Below the pieces are notes generated by a model, which saw nothing but the letters and a program-made list of their open reading frames with translations, was not told the DNA's origin and did no database searches. A program made the position numbers and the translations under genes. This document shows positions 1-6,184 of a stretch of 6,184 nt of DNA, piece by piece. Origin of the DNA: Gemmatimonas phototrophica (GTDB lineage Bacteria; Gemmatimonadota; Gemmatimonadetes; Longimicrobiales; Gaopeijiaceae); assembly GCA_945876015.1 (NCBI GenBank), contig CAMCNM010000123.1:1-6184 (forward strand), given 5' to 3'. How positions within the stretch are numbered: the first letter of the stretch is position 1; every line of letters begins with the position of its first letter.

Positions 1-1
1 T

Positions 2-793
2 TCACGCATCCAGTTCACGCCGGACCTGATGCCGTCCGACATCACCGGCACCGACCTGGTGCAGGAAGATGCGGCGACCGGGCGTCGGCAGATGGTGTTC
101 GTGCCGGGCCCCATCTTCGCCAACATCGTCCTGGCGGACGAAATCAATCGCACACCCCCGAAGACGCAGTCGGCGCTGCTCGAGGCGATGCAGGAGCATC
201 GCGTCACCGTGCAGGGGAAGACGTACCAGCTCGCCGAGCCGTTCTACGTGTTCGCCACGCAGAACCCGATCGAGCTCGAGGGCACCTACCCCCTGCCCGA
301 AGCGCAGCTCGACCGCTTCATGTTCGAGATCGTGATCGACCACCTCACGGAGGACCAGGAGCTCCGCGTGGTGCGCGAGACCACCGGCGTGCAGGACCAC
401 AAGTTCAGCCAGGCGGTGACCGGCGCCGACCTGATCGCGTTCAAGAAGCTGGTCCGCCGCGTGCCCGTTCCGGACGCGGTGCTGCGCTACGCGGTGGCGA
501 TCGCGCGCACGAGCCGCCCCTCCGCGAACGGCGCGTCGCCCGAGTTCGTGAAGAAGTGGATCGCGTACGGCGCTTCGGTACGCGCGGCCCAGTATCTGAT
601 CCTCGGGTCCAAGGCGCGCGCCCTCACGCAGGGACGCTACGCCCCCACGTTCGAGGACGTGCGCGCCCTGGCCCACCCCGTGCTCCGGCACCGCATCCTG
701 ACGAACTTCCACGCCGAGTCGGAGGGCAAGTCCTCGGGCGAGCTGATCGACCAGCTGCTCGAAGCGGTGCCCGTCCCGAGATCGGGGATGTGA
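2..793 (+). CDS. MoxR-family AAA+ ATPase, 5' partial (C-terminal 263 residues)
   Basis: This is an ATP-driven chaperone-like ATPase of the MoxR family. Such proteins are cytoplasmic and work with VWA-domain partners. The reading frame is open from base 2, and the visible part begins with the family signature FTPDLMPSDITG. It continues with Walker B (VLADEIN; Asp-Glu codons at 137-142), the following RTPPKTQSALLEAMQE helix, sensor 1 (ATQNP; Asn codon at 263) and a PEAQLDRF segment whose Arg (codon at 314) is the likely arginine finger. The C-terminal part, from about base 530 on, matches the AAA lid typical of MoxR (WIAYGASVRAAQYL, then a PTFEDVRALAHPVLRHR stretch). Walker A and the true start lie upstream of the window, so the truncation is an edge effect. 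MoxR proteins are usually about 320-350 aa, so roughly 60-80 residues are missing. The gene ends 13 nt before the DUF58 gene, a standard MoxR partner. The family call is very secure; the specific substrate is unknown. Confidence 0.97.
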   Translation, partial: SRIQFTPDLMPSDITGTDLVQEDAATGRRQMVFVPGPIFANIVLADEINRTPPKTQSALLEAMQEHRVTVQGKTYQLAEPFYVFATQNPIELEGTYPLPEAQLDRFMFEIVIDHLTEDQELRVVRETTGVQDHKFSQAVTGADLIAFKKLVRRVPVPDAVLRYAVAIARTSRPSANGASPEFVKKWIAYGASVRAAQYLILGSKARALTQGRYAPTFEDVRALAHPVLRHRILTNFHAESEGKSSGELIDQLLEAVPVPRSGM

Positions 794-794
794 G

Positions 795-800
795 AGGGAG
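795..800 (+). promoter_or_regulatory. Ribosome binding site for the DUF58 gene
   Basis: AGGGAG lies 6 nt upstream of the GTG at 807, in the 13-nt gap after the MoxR stop. It supports choosing the GTG as start, because no in-frame ATG occurs before the conserved part of the protein begins. Confidence 0.6.
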
Positions 801-806
801 CTTACA

Positions 807-1739
807 GTGAGCCACCGCGCGCAGGCGCACACCGACACGCCGGGAGCCCGGTTTCTCGATCCGCTGGTACTCGCCAGGATCGACAACCTGGATCTGCTGG
901 CGCGCACGGTGGTGGACGGCTTCCTGCACGGCCTCCACAAGTCGCCCTACATGGGCCTCTCGATGGAGTTCGCCGAGCACCGCCCCTACATGGCCGGCGA
1001 CGACATCCGGAAGATCGACTGGCGTCTGTTCGCGCGCACCGACCGGCACTACGTGAAGCAGTACGAGGCCGAGACCAACGCGAACTTCTCGATGCTGCTC
1101 GACGTGTCGAAATCCATGTCGTACGGTAGCGGATCTATCACCAAGCTCGACTACGCGCGCTTCCTGGCCGCTGCGCTCGGCTATTTCTCGCAGCGCCAGC
1201 GCGACCGGGTCGGCCTCTACACGTTCGACTCCGAGGTGGTGGAGCACGTCCGCCCGTCGGTGCGACACCTCGACCAGGTCCTCCACGCGCTCGAGCGGGC
1301 CCGGCCCGGCCGGCCGGGCCCGCTGGGACCTTCGCTCTACACCGTCGCGAGCACGTTCCGCCGGCGCGGCATCCTCGTGCTCATCTCGGACTTCTACGAA
1401 AGCCCGGACAAGATCGTCGAGGCGCTGCGGCCGCTTTCGGGCGGCAAGCACGACCTGATCGTCTTCCACGTGCTCGACCCGCACGAGATCGACTTCCCGT
1501 TCACCACACCCTCGACCTTCGAGGACATGGAGACCGGTGAGCAGTTCCCGGTGGTGCCCGAGAAGCTCCGCGACAGGTACCGGGAAGCCATGCAGGAGCA
1601 CATCCGTGAAGTGGAGCGGCGCGTCGTCGGGCAAGGCGCGGAATACACGCTGCTCAACACCTCGCAGCCGCTCGATCACGCGCTGTTCCGTTATCTGCTC
1701 GCCCGCCAGAAGGCGCGCGGCGCGCGCGGAGCGAACTGA
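807..1739 (+). CDS. DUF58 domain protein, soluble VWA-like MoxR partner
   Basis: This 310-aa protein belongs to the DUF58 family, which has a VWA-like fold and is nearly always encoded next to MoxR. The hallmark DUF58 block is at residues 61-77 (Y-x2-GDD-x-RKIDW-x3-AR), preceded by the conserved GLSMEFAEHRPY region. The VWA core begins at about residue 94. The first metal-site (MIDAS) motif DxSxS is D99-S101-S103, and the third, in a strand LVLISDF, is D195. The second, normally a Thr in a G-x-T-x-L context, seems absent: residues 166-177 are Gly/Pro-rich (RPGRPGPLGPSL). No membrane segment is visible, unlike longer DUF58 proteins that carry two N-terminal helices, so a cytoplasmic location is inferred. 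It contains no cysteine. The start is GTG with a reasonable ribosome binding site. The downstream gene begins 3 nt after its stop, implying translational coupling. The family call is secure; its biochemical role is not established. Confidence 0.95.
   Translation: MSHRAQAHTDTPGARFLDPLVLARIDNLDLLARTVVDGFLHGLHKSPYMGLSMEFAEHRPYMAGDDIRKIDWRLFARTDRHYVKQYEAETNANFSMLLDVSKSMSYGSGSITKLDYARFLAAALGYFSQRQRDRVGLYTFDSEVVEHVRPSVRHLDQVLHALERARPGRPGPLGPSLYTVASTFRRRGILVLISDFYESPDKIVEALRPLSGGKHDLIVFHVLDPHEIDFPFTTPSTFEDMETGEQFPVVPEKLRDRYREAMQEHIREVERRVVGQGAEYTLLNTSQPLDHALFRYLLARQKARGARGAN
1294..1324. repeat. Perfect 13-bp inverted repeat inside the DUF58 gene
   Basis: The left arm at 1294-1306 (AGCGGGCCCGGCC) is the exact reverse complement of the right arm at 1312-1324, with a 5-nt spacer. 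Twelve of the 13 pairs are G-C, so the mRNA could form a very stable hairpin. It encodes the Gly/Pro-rich stretch around residues 163-173 of the DUF58 protein. There is no U-tract, so it is not an ordinary terminator. Confidence 0.85.
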
Positions 1740-1742
1740 ACG

Positions 1743-3854
1743 ATGCCGCTCGGCTTTCTGGTTCCGCTCTTCCTGCTCGGCATCGCGGCGATCGCGATTC
1801 CGATCTGGGCTCACCTCACGCGCAAGAACCGCAGCCTGGTGGTGCAGTTCCCGTCGATCATGTTCCTGCGCTCGATCCCGTTCAAGGAAGACCGCAAGCG
1901 CACGATCCACCACTGGCTGCTGCTCGCGCTCCGGGCGCTCGTGATCGCGTTGCTCGTCGCCGCGTTCGCGCGTCCGTTCTTCCGCGGCGAGGAGGCGCTC
2001 GCCACGGTGGGCACGGGCCCGACCGAGGTCGTCGTGCTGCTCGACCGCTCCTACAGCATGGCCGCCGGCCAGCGCTGGCAGTCCGCGCAGACCGCCGCGG
2101 CGCAGGCGATCGCGGGAGTCGGTCCGCTCGACAAGGTGAGCCTGGTGACGTTCGACCAGGGCGCCGAGGCGCTGGTGCGCTCCGACAGCGATCCCGCCCG
2201 CGTCCGCTCCGCCCTCGACACCCTCCAGCCGGGCTGGGGCTCGACCCGTTTCGGACCCAGCCTCAAGCTCGCGCAGAGCATCCTCGACGGATCGACGCTG
2301 CCGGCTCGCGAGCTGGTCGTGATCAGCGACTTCCAGCGGCGCGGTTGGACCGGCGAGGAAGGCGTCCGCCTGCCGGCCGGCACCAACGTGCGCACGATGC
2401 CCATCACCGACGCGGTCGGCGCGAACGTGGCCGTGGCCGACGTCACGCTGAAGCGCGACCGCTTCTCGGGCCGCGAGCGCGTCACGCCGAGCGTGCGCCT
2501 CACGCGGACGGGCGGCGACGGGCCGGTGGAGGCGACCGTCGCGCTCGACATTGACGGGCGCGAGCTGCAGAAGCGCACCGTCACGTTGCCCGCGGCGGGC
2601 GCGGCCACGGCCGACTTCGCTCCGATACCGCTCGGCGCCAGCCACTCGATGGGCACCGTGCGCGTCGTCGCAGACGACCTTCCGCGCGACGACGCGCGCC
2701 ACTTCGTGGTGTCGCCGGGCAGCGCGCTCGGCGTGCGCATCTTCACGCGCCCCGGCGGATCCGCCGAGTCGTCGCTCTTCCTGAGCCGGGCGCTCGGGAT
2801 CTCGAGCGAGGGGACGTTCGACGTCGAGACGCGGCCGTGGGGCGGGGCCGCGAGCGAAGGCCTGTCCGCGGGACAGGTGGTGGTCCTGGTCGATCAGCCG
2901 TTCCCGAGCGGAGCCGGGGGCTCGAACCTCCGGCGGCACGTGGAGGCCGGCGGCGGACTCCTCATCGTGAGCGGCGACCTCGGCGCATGGACGCGCGACG
3001 CGGACGCATGGCTCGGCGCTCGGAGCGGCCCTCCAGTGGATCGGATGGACGCGGGCGGCGGCCGGCTCGGCTATGTGGACTACGACCATCCGGTCTTCCA
3101 GCCGTTCAAGGGACCGCGCAGCGGCGACTTCACCTCGACCCGCTTCTTCCGGCACCGCTCGCTCACCGTCCTCGACAGCGCGGCCGTGCTGGCGCGCTTC
3201 GACGACGGCAGCCCGGCGCTGATCGAGCGGAAGGTGGGCGATGGCCGGATCCTGATCTGGGCCTCGACCTTGGACCAGTATTGGAACGACCTGAGTGTGC
3301 AGCCGATCTTCCTCCCGTTCGTCCATCAGCTGGTGCGGTACGCGTCGGGACGGGGCGAGACCCTGCCCTGGTTCACGGCCGGCCAGGTGCTGGACATCTC
3401 CGATGCCCGCGCCATGGCCACGGCGGGCCTACTCGAGGCCACCGAGGACGCTCGGGGGTTAGAAGGAGAGCGGGTGGTGACCGACCCGGCCGGCACGCCA
3501 GTTCGGTTGCCGTGGGGGGCGGGGCCACATTATTTGAGCCTTACGGACGCCGGCTTCTACACCCTGCGATCGTTGGGCGACGAGAACGCGCGGCCTCTGC
3601 CGGTCGCGGTGAACGTGGACCTCGCGGAGTCCGACCCCGCCGCGATGGACCCGGAGGAGATCCAGGTGGCCCTGGCGGCCACGGTGGACCAGGGGCCCGC
3701 GAACGGCGGGGGCGGGGCGATCGACATCCAGCAGGCGGACATCGAGCGGCGCCAGTCGCTCTGGCGGCTGCTCCTGGCGGTCGTGCTGGCCCTGATGGCG
3801 GCGGAATCGTTGATGGCGAGTCAGAGATCGGCGCGGACGGCCACTGCAGGCTGA
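1743..3854 (+). CDS. BatA-like membrane protein with VWA and GATase-like periplasmic domains
   Basis: This 703-aa protein begins with the double-transmembrane BatA N-terminal domain: hydrophobic helices at about residues 4-22 and 58-76, separated by a basic loop with FPSIMFLRSIPFKEDRKR. A VWA domain follows at about 94-220, with a complete metal site: D101-S103-S105 (DRSYS), T168 (GWGSTRFG) and D196 (VVISDF). Residues about 225-325 look like a beta-sandwich, and about 328-515 resembles a class I glutamine amidotransferase-like fold (strands VVVLVDQPF and GGGLLIVSGD) with no catalytic Cys. A last helix at about 673-690 precedes a short basic tail. The positive-inside rule places the 77-672 region outside the cytoplasm. 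Classical Bacteroides BatA is only about 330 aa, so this is the long variety common next to MoxR-DUF58 pairs. It starts 3 nt after the DUF58 stop with a weak GGAG at 1728-1731, suggesting translational coupling. A scaffold or partner role for MoxR is inferred; the substrate is unknown. Confidence 0.9.
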   Translation: MPLGFLVPLFLLGIAAIAIPIWAHLTRKNRSLVVQFPSIMFLRSIPFKEDRKRTIHHWLLLALRALVIALLVAAFARPFFRGEEALATVGTGPTEVVVLLDRSYSMAAGQRWQSAQTAAAQAIAGVGPLDKVSLVTFDQGAEALVRSDSDPARVRSALDTLQPGWGSTRFGPSLKLAQSILDGSTLPARELVVISDFQRRGWTGEEGVRLPAGTNVRTMPITDAVGANVAVADVTLKRDRFSGRERVTPSVRLTRTGGDGPVEATVALDIDGRELQKRTVTLPAAGAATADFAPIPLGASHSMGTVRVVADDLPRDDARHFVVSPGSALGVRIFTRPGGSAESSLFLSRALGISSEGTFDVETRPWGGAASEGLSAGQVVVLVDQPFPSGAGGSNLRRHVEAGGGLLIVSGDLGAWTRDADAWLGARSGPPVDRMDAGGGRLGYVDYDHPVFQPFKGPRSGDFTSTRFFRHRSLTVLDSAAVLARFDDGSPALIERKVGDGRILIWASTLDQYWNDLSVQPIFLPFVHQLVRYASGRGETLPWFTAGQVLDISDARAMATAGLLEATEDARGLEGERVVTDPAGTPVRLPWGAGPHYLSLTDAGFYTLRSLGDENARPLPVAVNVDLAESDPAAMDPEEIQVALAATVDQGPANGGGGAIDIQQADIERRQSLWRLLLAVVLALMAAESLMASQRSARTATAG

Positions 3855-3902
3855 CGCACCGGGTGGATAGAGGGCGATAGGCCGGGCGGCCTCCCCGACC
3901 CG

Positions 3903-3908
3903 AAGGAG
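3903..3908 (+). promoter_or_regulatory. Ribosome binding site for the DUF4175-like gene
   Basis: AAGGAG, a strong Shine-Dalgarno match, sits 5 nt upstream of the ATG at 3914. It fixes the start of the last gene, whose N-terminus then leads directly into a basic helix and the first membrane segment. The rest of the 59-nt gap (3855-3913) holds only a short 5-bp hairpin at 3879-3892 and no visible promoter. Confidence 0.8.
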
Positions 3909-3913
3909 ACACG

Positions 3914-6184
3914 ATGGAAGGATACGCGAACGACCGGGCACGGGTGGTCGAGATCCTCAAGACCGTGCGGAGCCGATGGAAGCTCCGGGTCGCGTTCAAG
4001 GGACTCGCGATCGTCCTCTCCGCCGGGATGGCGGCGTTCCTCATCTCCGCTTTCGGCATGAACGCGCTGCGCTTCAGCGCTCCGGCCGTGGTCGGCTTCC
4101 GCCTGGTCTCGTGGGGCGTCATCGCGGCCCTCGCGTACTGGTTCCTGGTACGGCCCCTCCGCCGCGAGCTCGACGACGAGCGCGTGGCCCTCTACCTCGA
4201 GGAGCACGAGCCGTCACTCGAGGCGACCCTGATCGCTGCGGTGGAAGCCGACCGCGCGGGCGACCGCTTCTCGCCCGGTCTCGTGAGGGGTCTGGTCCGC
4301 ACCGCGGTCCAGCGCTCCAGCCGTGTGGACGACGGCCGGCGCGTCGATCAACAGGGACTGTATCGCTCGGGTGGCGTCCTCGCCGCGGTGGCCGTGGCGT
4401 CGATCGTGTTCATGCTGCTCCTGCCCACCGGCGTGCGCCGCGGACTGTCGGCCCTGCTCCGTCCCACGACCAGCGCGGCCGCCGTGAACCCGTACTCGGT
4501 CTCGGTGGCACCCGGCGACGTGGTGATCGCGCGCGGCTCCGATCAGCTGGTGACCGCCGAGCTCGGCGGATTCTCCGCGACCGACGCCACGCTGTTCACG
4601 CGGCGCGACCAGAGCGAGCCGTTCCAGCGTCTCACCATGCTCCCCGGCCAGACCGAGGGCGCCTTCGAGCTGCTCCTGCTCAACATGGCCGAGGGCGCCG
4701 ACTACTTCGTCGAGGCCGACGGAAATCGCTCGCCCGTCTTCCGCATCGACGTCGCGGACCTGCCGTACGTGGACAAGATGGATCAAGAGCTGCGCTTCCC
4801 CGCCTACACCGGCTTGCCCGACCGTGTCGTCGAAGACGGCGGCGATGTCGCCGCGGTGACCGGAACCACGGTCGTGCTCACCATCCACCCCACGATCCCG
4901 ACCAAGTCCGGTCAGCTGACGGTCGAGGGATCCGCTCCGGTCGCGCTCACGCCGCAGCCCGACGGATCGCTCACCGCGTCGTTCGACGTGAAGGCCGACG
5001 GCTTCTACCGCATCGAGCTGGCGGCGCCGGACGGACGAATGGTCGATGCATCACCTCGCTATACGATCGACGCGCTGATCGACCAGCCCGCGACGGTCCG
5101 CGTGACCAAGCCCGGCCGCGACAGCAACGCCAGCCCGCTCGAGGAGGTCTACTTCGAGGCCGAGGCGTTGGATGACTACGGGATCGCGCAGCTCTCGCTG
5201 GTCTACTCGGTCAACGGCGGCCCGGAAAAGACGGTCCCGATCTTCGGTGGCTCGAACCTGCCGCTCACCGAGGCGTCCGCCGGACACACCGTGTACCTCG
5301 AGGAGCTGGGCCTCTCGTCGGGCGACCTGGTGACCTACTGGGCCACGGCGCGCGACAGCAATCGCTCCGGTGAGGGCCAGGAAGTCACCAGCGACGTCTA
5401 CTTCCTCACCATCCGCCAGCTGGGCAACGAGTACAAGGCGTCCGACGCGGGCGGTGGCGGTGGCGGTGGCGGTGGAATGGATCCGGAGACCTCGCTCTCC
5501 GAGCTCCAGAAGAAGGTGATCGCCGCCACGTTCAACCTCGACCGCGACCGCGAGCTCCACTCGGCCGCAGACTTCTCCGAGAACGCGGTCAGCGTGCGCC
5601 TCGCGCAGGAACAGGTGCGCGGTCAGGTGCAAACGCTGGTCGAGCGCATGACGAACCGTGGCCTTTCAGCGGCCGACGAGCAGTTCAAGCGGATCGCCGA
5701 AATGCTGCCTGGCGCAATCAAGGAGATGGAGGAGGCTGAGGCGGCGCTGACGAAGGAAGACGCCAAGGGCGCGCTGCCGCACGAGCAGAAGGCGCTACAG
5801 GCGGTTCAGAAGGCCGAGGAGACCTACGAGAAGTACGTCTCGATGCAGCAGCAGGGCGGAGGTGGCGGAGGGGGAGGCGGCGGAGCGAACGCGCAGGATC
5901 TGGCCGACCTGTTCGAGCTCGAGCTCGACAAGCTGAAGAACCAGTACGAGACCGTGCAGCGCGGCGAGCGGCAGGAGCAGAACGACCAGGTGGACGGCGT
6001 GCTGCAGAAGCTCGACGAATTGGCGCGCCGTCAGCAGCAGGCCGCCGAGCGTCGCCGGCTGCAGACGCAGGGCGGCTCGGGCAGCGCCGACGAGCAGCGC
6101 GCGCTGGCCGACCAGACCGAGGAGATGGCGCGTCAGCTCGAGAAGCTTGCGCGTGAAACGCGTGACGAGCAGATGGCGGACGCC
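3914..6184 (+). CDS. DUF4175-like membrane protein with Ig-like and coiled-coil regions, 3' partial
   Basis: The frame is open from the ATG to the window edge, giving 757 residues with no stop. Three hydrophobic segments at about residues 26-47, 60-79 and 153-171 form the N-terminal membrane part; between the second and third lies a probably cytoplasmic charged stretch. Residues about 190-290 and 385-500 are beta-rich and Ig-like. The second contains the DDYGIAQLSLVYSVNGG, LEELGLSSGD and VTYWATARDSN segments typical of DUF4175-type proteins. A nine-Gly linker (513-521) leads into a long charged, Glu/Gln/Lys-rich helical region (about 525-757), interrupted by a ten-Gly linker (648-657) and predicted by eye to be coiled coil. 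DUF4175 proteins often run past 800-1,000 aa, so the missing end is probably more of this coiled coil. It follows the BatA-like gene by 59 nt with its own strong ribosome binding site. It has no visible enzyme motif, so a structural or adaptor role at the envelope is inferred. The family name rests on recalled architecture and motifs and is less certain than those of its neighbours. Confidence 0.8.
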   Translation, partial: MEGYANDRARVVEILKTVRSRWKLRVAFKGLAIVLSAGMAAFLISAFGMNALRFSAPAVVGFRLVSWGVIAALAYWFLVRPLRRELDDERVALYLEEHEPSLEATLIAAVEADRAGDRFSPGLVRGLVRTAVQRSSRVDDGRRVDQQGLYRSGGVLAAVAVASIVFMLLLPTGVRRGLSALLRPTTSAAAVNPYSVSVAPGDVVIARGSDQLVTAELGGFSATDATLFTRRDQSEPFQRLTMLPGQTEGAFELLLLNMAEGADYFVEADGNRSPVFRIDVADLPYVDKMDQELRFPAYTGLPDRVVEDGGDVAAVTGTTVVLTIHPTIPTKSGQLTVEGSAPVALTPQPDGSLTASFDVKADGFYRIELAAPDGRMVDASPRYTIDALIDQPATVRVTKPGRDSNASPLEEVYFEAEALDDYGIAQLSLVYSVNGGPEKTVPIFGGSNLPLTEASAGHTVYLEELGLSSGDLVTYWATARDSNRSGEGQEVTSDVYFLTIRQLGNEYKASDAGGGGGGGGGMDPETSLSELQKKVIAATFNLDRDRELHSAADFSENAVSVRLAQEQVRGQVQTLVERMTNRGLSAADEQFKRIAEMLPGAIKEMEEAEAALTKEDAKGALPHEQKALQAVQKAEETYEKYVSMQQQGGGGGGGGGGANAQDLADLFELELDKLKNQYETVQRGERQEQNDQVDGVLQKLDELARRQQQAAERRRLQTQGGSGSADEQRALADQTEEMARQLEKLARETRDEQMADA
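5450..5476 (+). repeat. GGCGGT hexanucleotide repeat encoding a nine-Gly linker
   Basis: Four perfect tandem copies of GGCGGT (5450-5473) plus a final GGA encode residues 513-521 of the DUF4175-like protein. The 6-nt unit means that gain or loss of copies would keep the frame and only change linker length, between the Ig-like domain and the coiled coil. Confidence 0.9.
5855..5884 (+). repeat. Poly-glycine tract (ten Gly) in the coiled-coil region
   Basis: Ten consecutive glycine codons of mixed type (GGC, GGA, GGT, GGG) encode residues 648-657, directly after three Gln codons. The codons are not a strict tandem repeat, unlike the upstream Gly tract, which suggests selection for the flexible linker itself rather than simple slippage. 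Confidence 0.85.

Noticed and set aside
2..940. Long open frame on the - strand opposite MoxR and the DUF58 start
   Set aside because: Low-complexity Arg/His/Glu-rich translation antisense to conserved MoxR motifs; a composition artefact.
624..3326. A 900-codon open frame on the - strand
   Set aside because: It lies antisense to three well-supported genes, is extremely rich in Arg, His, Glu and Val without recognisable domains, and is explained by the strong G/C bias at third codon positions of the + strand genes.
2837..3880. 347-codon + strand frame overlapping the BatA-like gene
   Set aside because: Arg/Gly/Pro-rich translation with no motif, inside a gene whose frame shows clear domains and a C-terminal membrane helix.
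3879..3892. Possible terminator hairpin between the BatA-like and DUF4175-like genes
   Set aside because: The stem is only 5 bp with a 4-nt loop and no T-tract follows, so it does not support transcription termination.
3976..5175. 399-codon + strand frame overlapping the DUF4175-like gene
   Set aside because: Arg-rich shadow frame. The frame starting at 3914 has a strong ribosome binding site, membrane helices and family-like motifs and stays open to the window end.

Overview
The window is a gene-dense, high-GC stretch with strong G/C bias at third codon positions. All four genes lie on the + strand: (1) the C-terminal part of a MoxR-family AAA+ ATPase, cut by the left edge; (2) a soluble DUF58 protein with a von Willebrand factor A (VWA)-like fold; (3) a 703-aa membrane-anchored BatA-like VWA protein with a large extracytoplasmic region; (4) a DUF4175-like membrane protein with Ig-like and coiled-coil regions, cut by the right edge. 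The composition and this gene order resemble operons I associate with Gemmatimonadota, Candidatus Eisenbacteria and Planctomycete-like lineages. There is no marker gene here, so the taxonomic guess is weak.

Layout: MoxR occupies 2-793, DUF58 807-1739, BatA-like 1743-3854 and DUF4175-like 3914-6184. The gaps are 13, 3 and 59 nt, so this is very probably one transcription unit whose promoter lies upstream of the window. No terminator, tRNA, rRNA, CRISPR array or mobile element is visible. No stretch over 300 bases lacks a gene.

How the genes may work together: MoxR ATPases are known to pair with VWA-domain proteins (RavA-ViaA, Bacteroides Bat proteins, Paracoccus MoxR in methanol dehydrogenase maturation) as chaperone-like systems. 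The inferred arrangement here has the MoxR ATPase and the soluble DUF58 protein in the cytoplasm. The BatA-like and DUF4175-like proteins would span the membrane and place VWA/GATase-like, Ig-like and coiled-coil domains on the periplasmic side. The substrate is unknown.

The most notable observations are: the complete absence of cysteine from all 2,033 visible residues; a DUF58 protein whose second metal-site (MIDAS) threonine seems replaced by a Gly/Pro segment encoded by a perfect 13-bp inverted repeat; two poly-glycine linkers in the DUF4175-like protein, one built from a hexanucleotide repeat; and an in-frame internal ribosome-binding-site-like signal near the end of the BatA-like gene.
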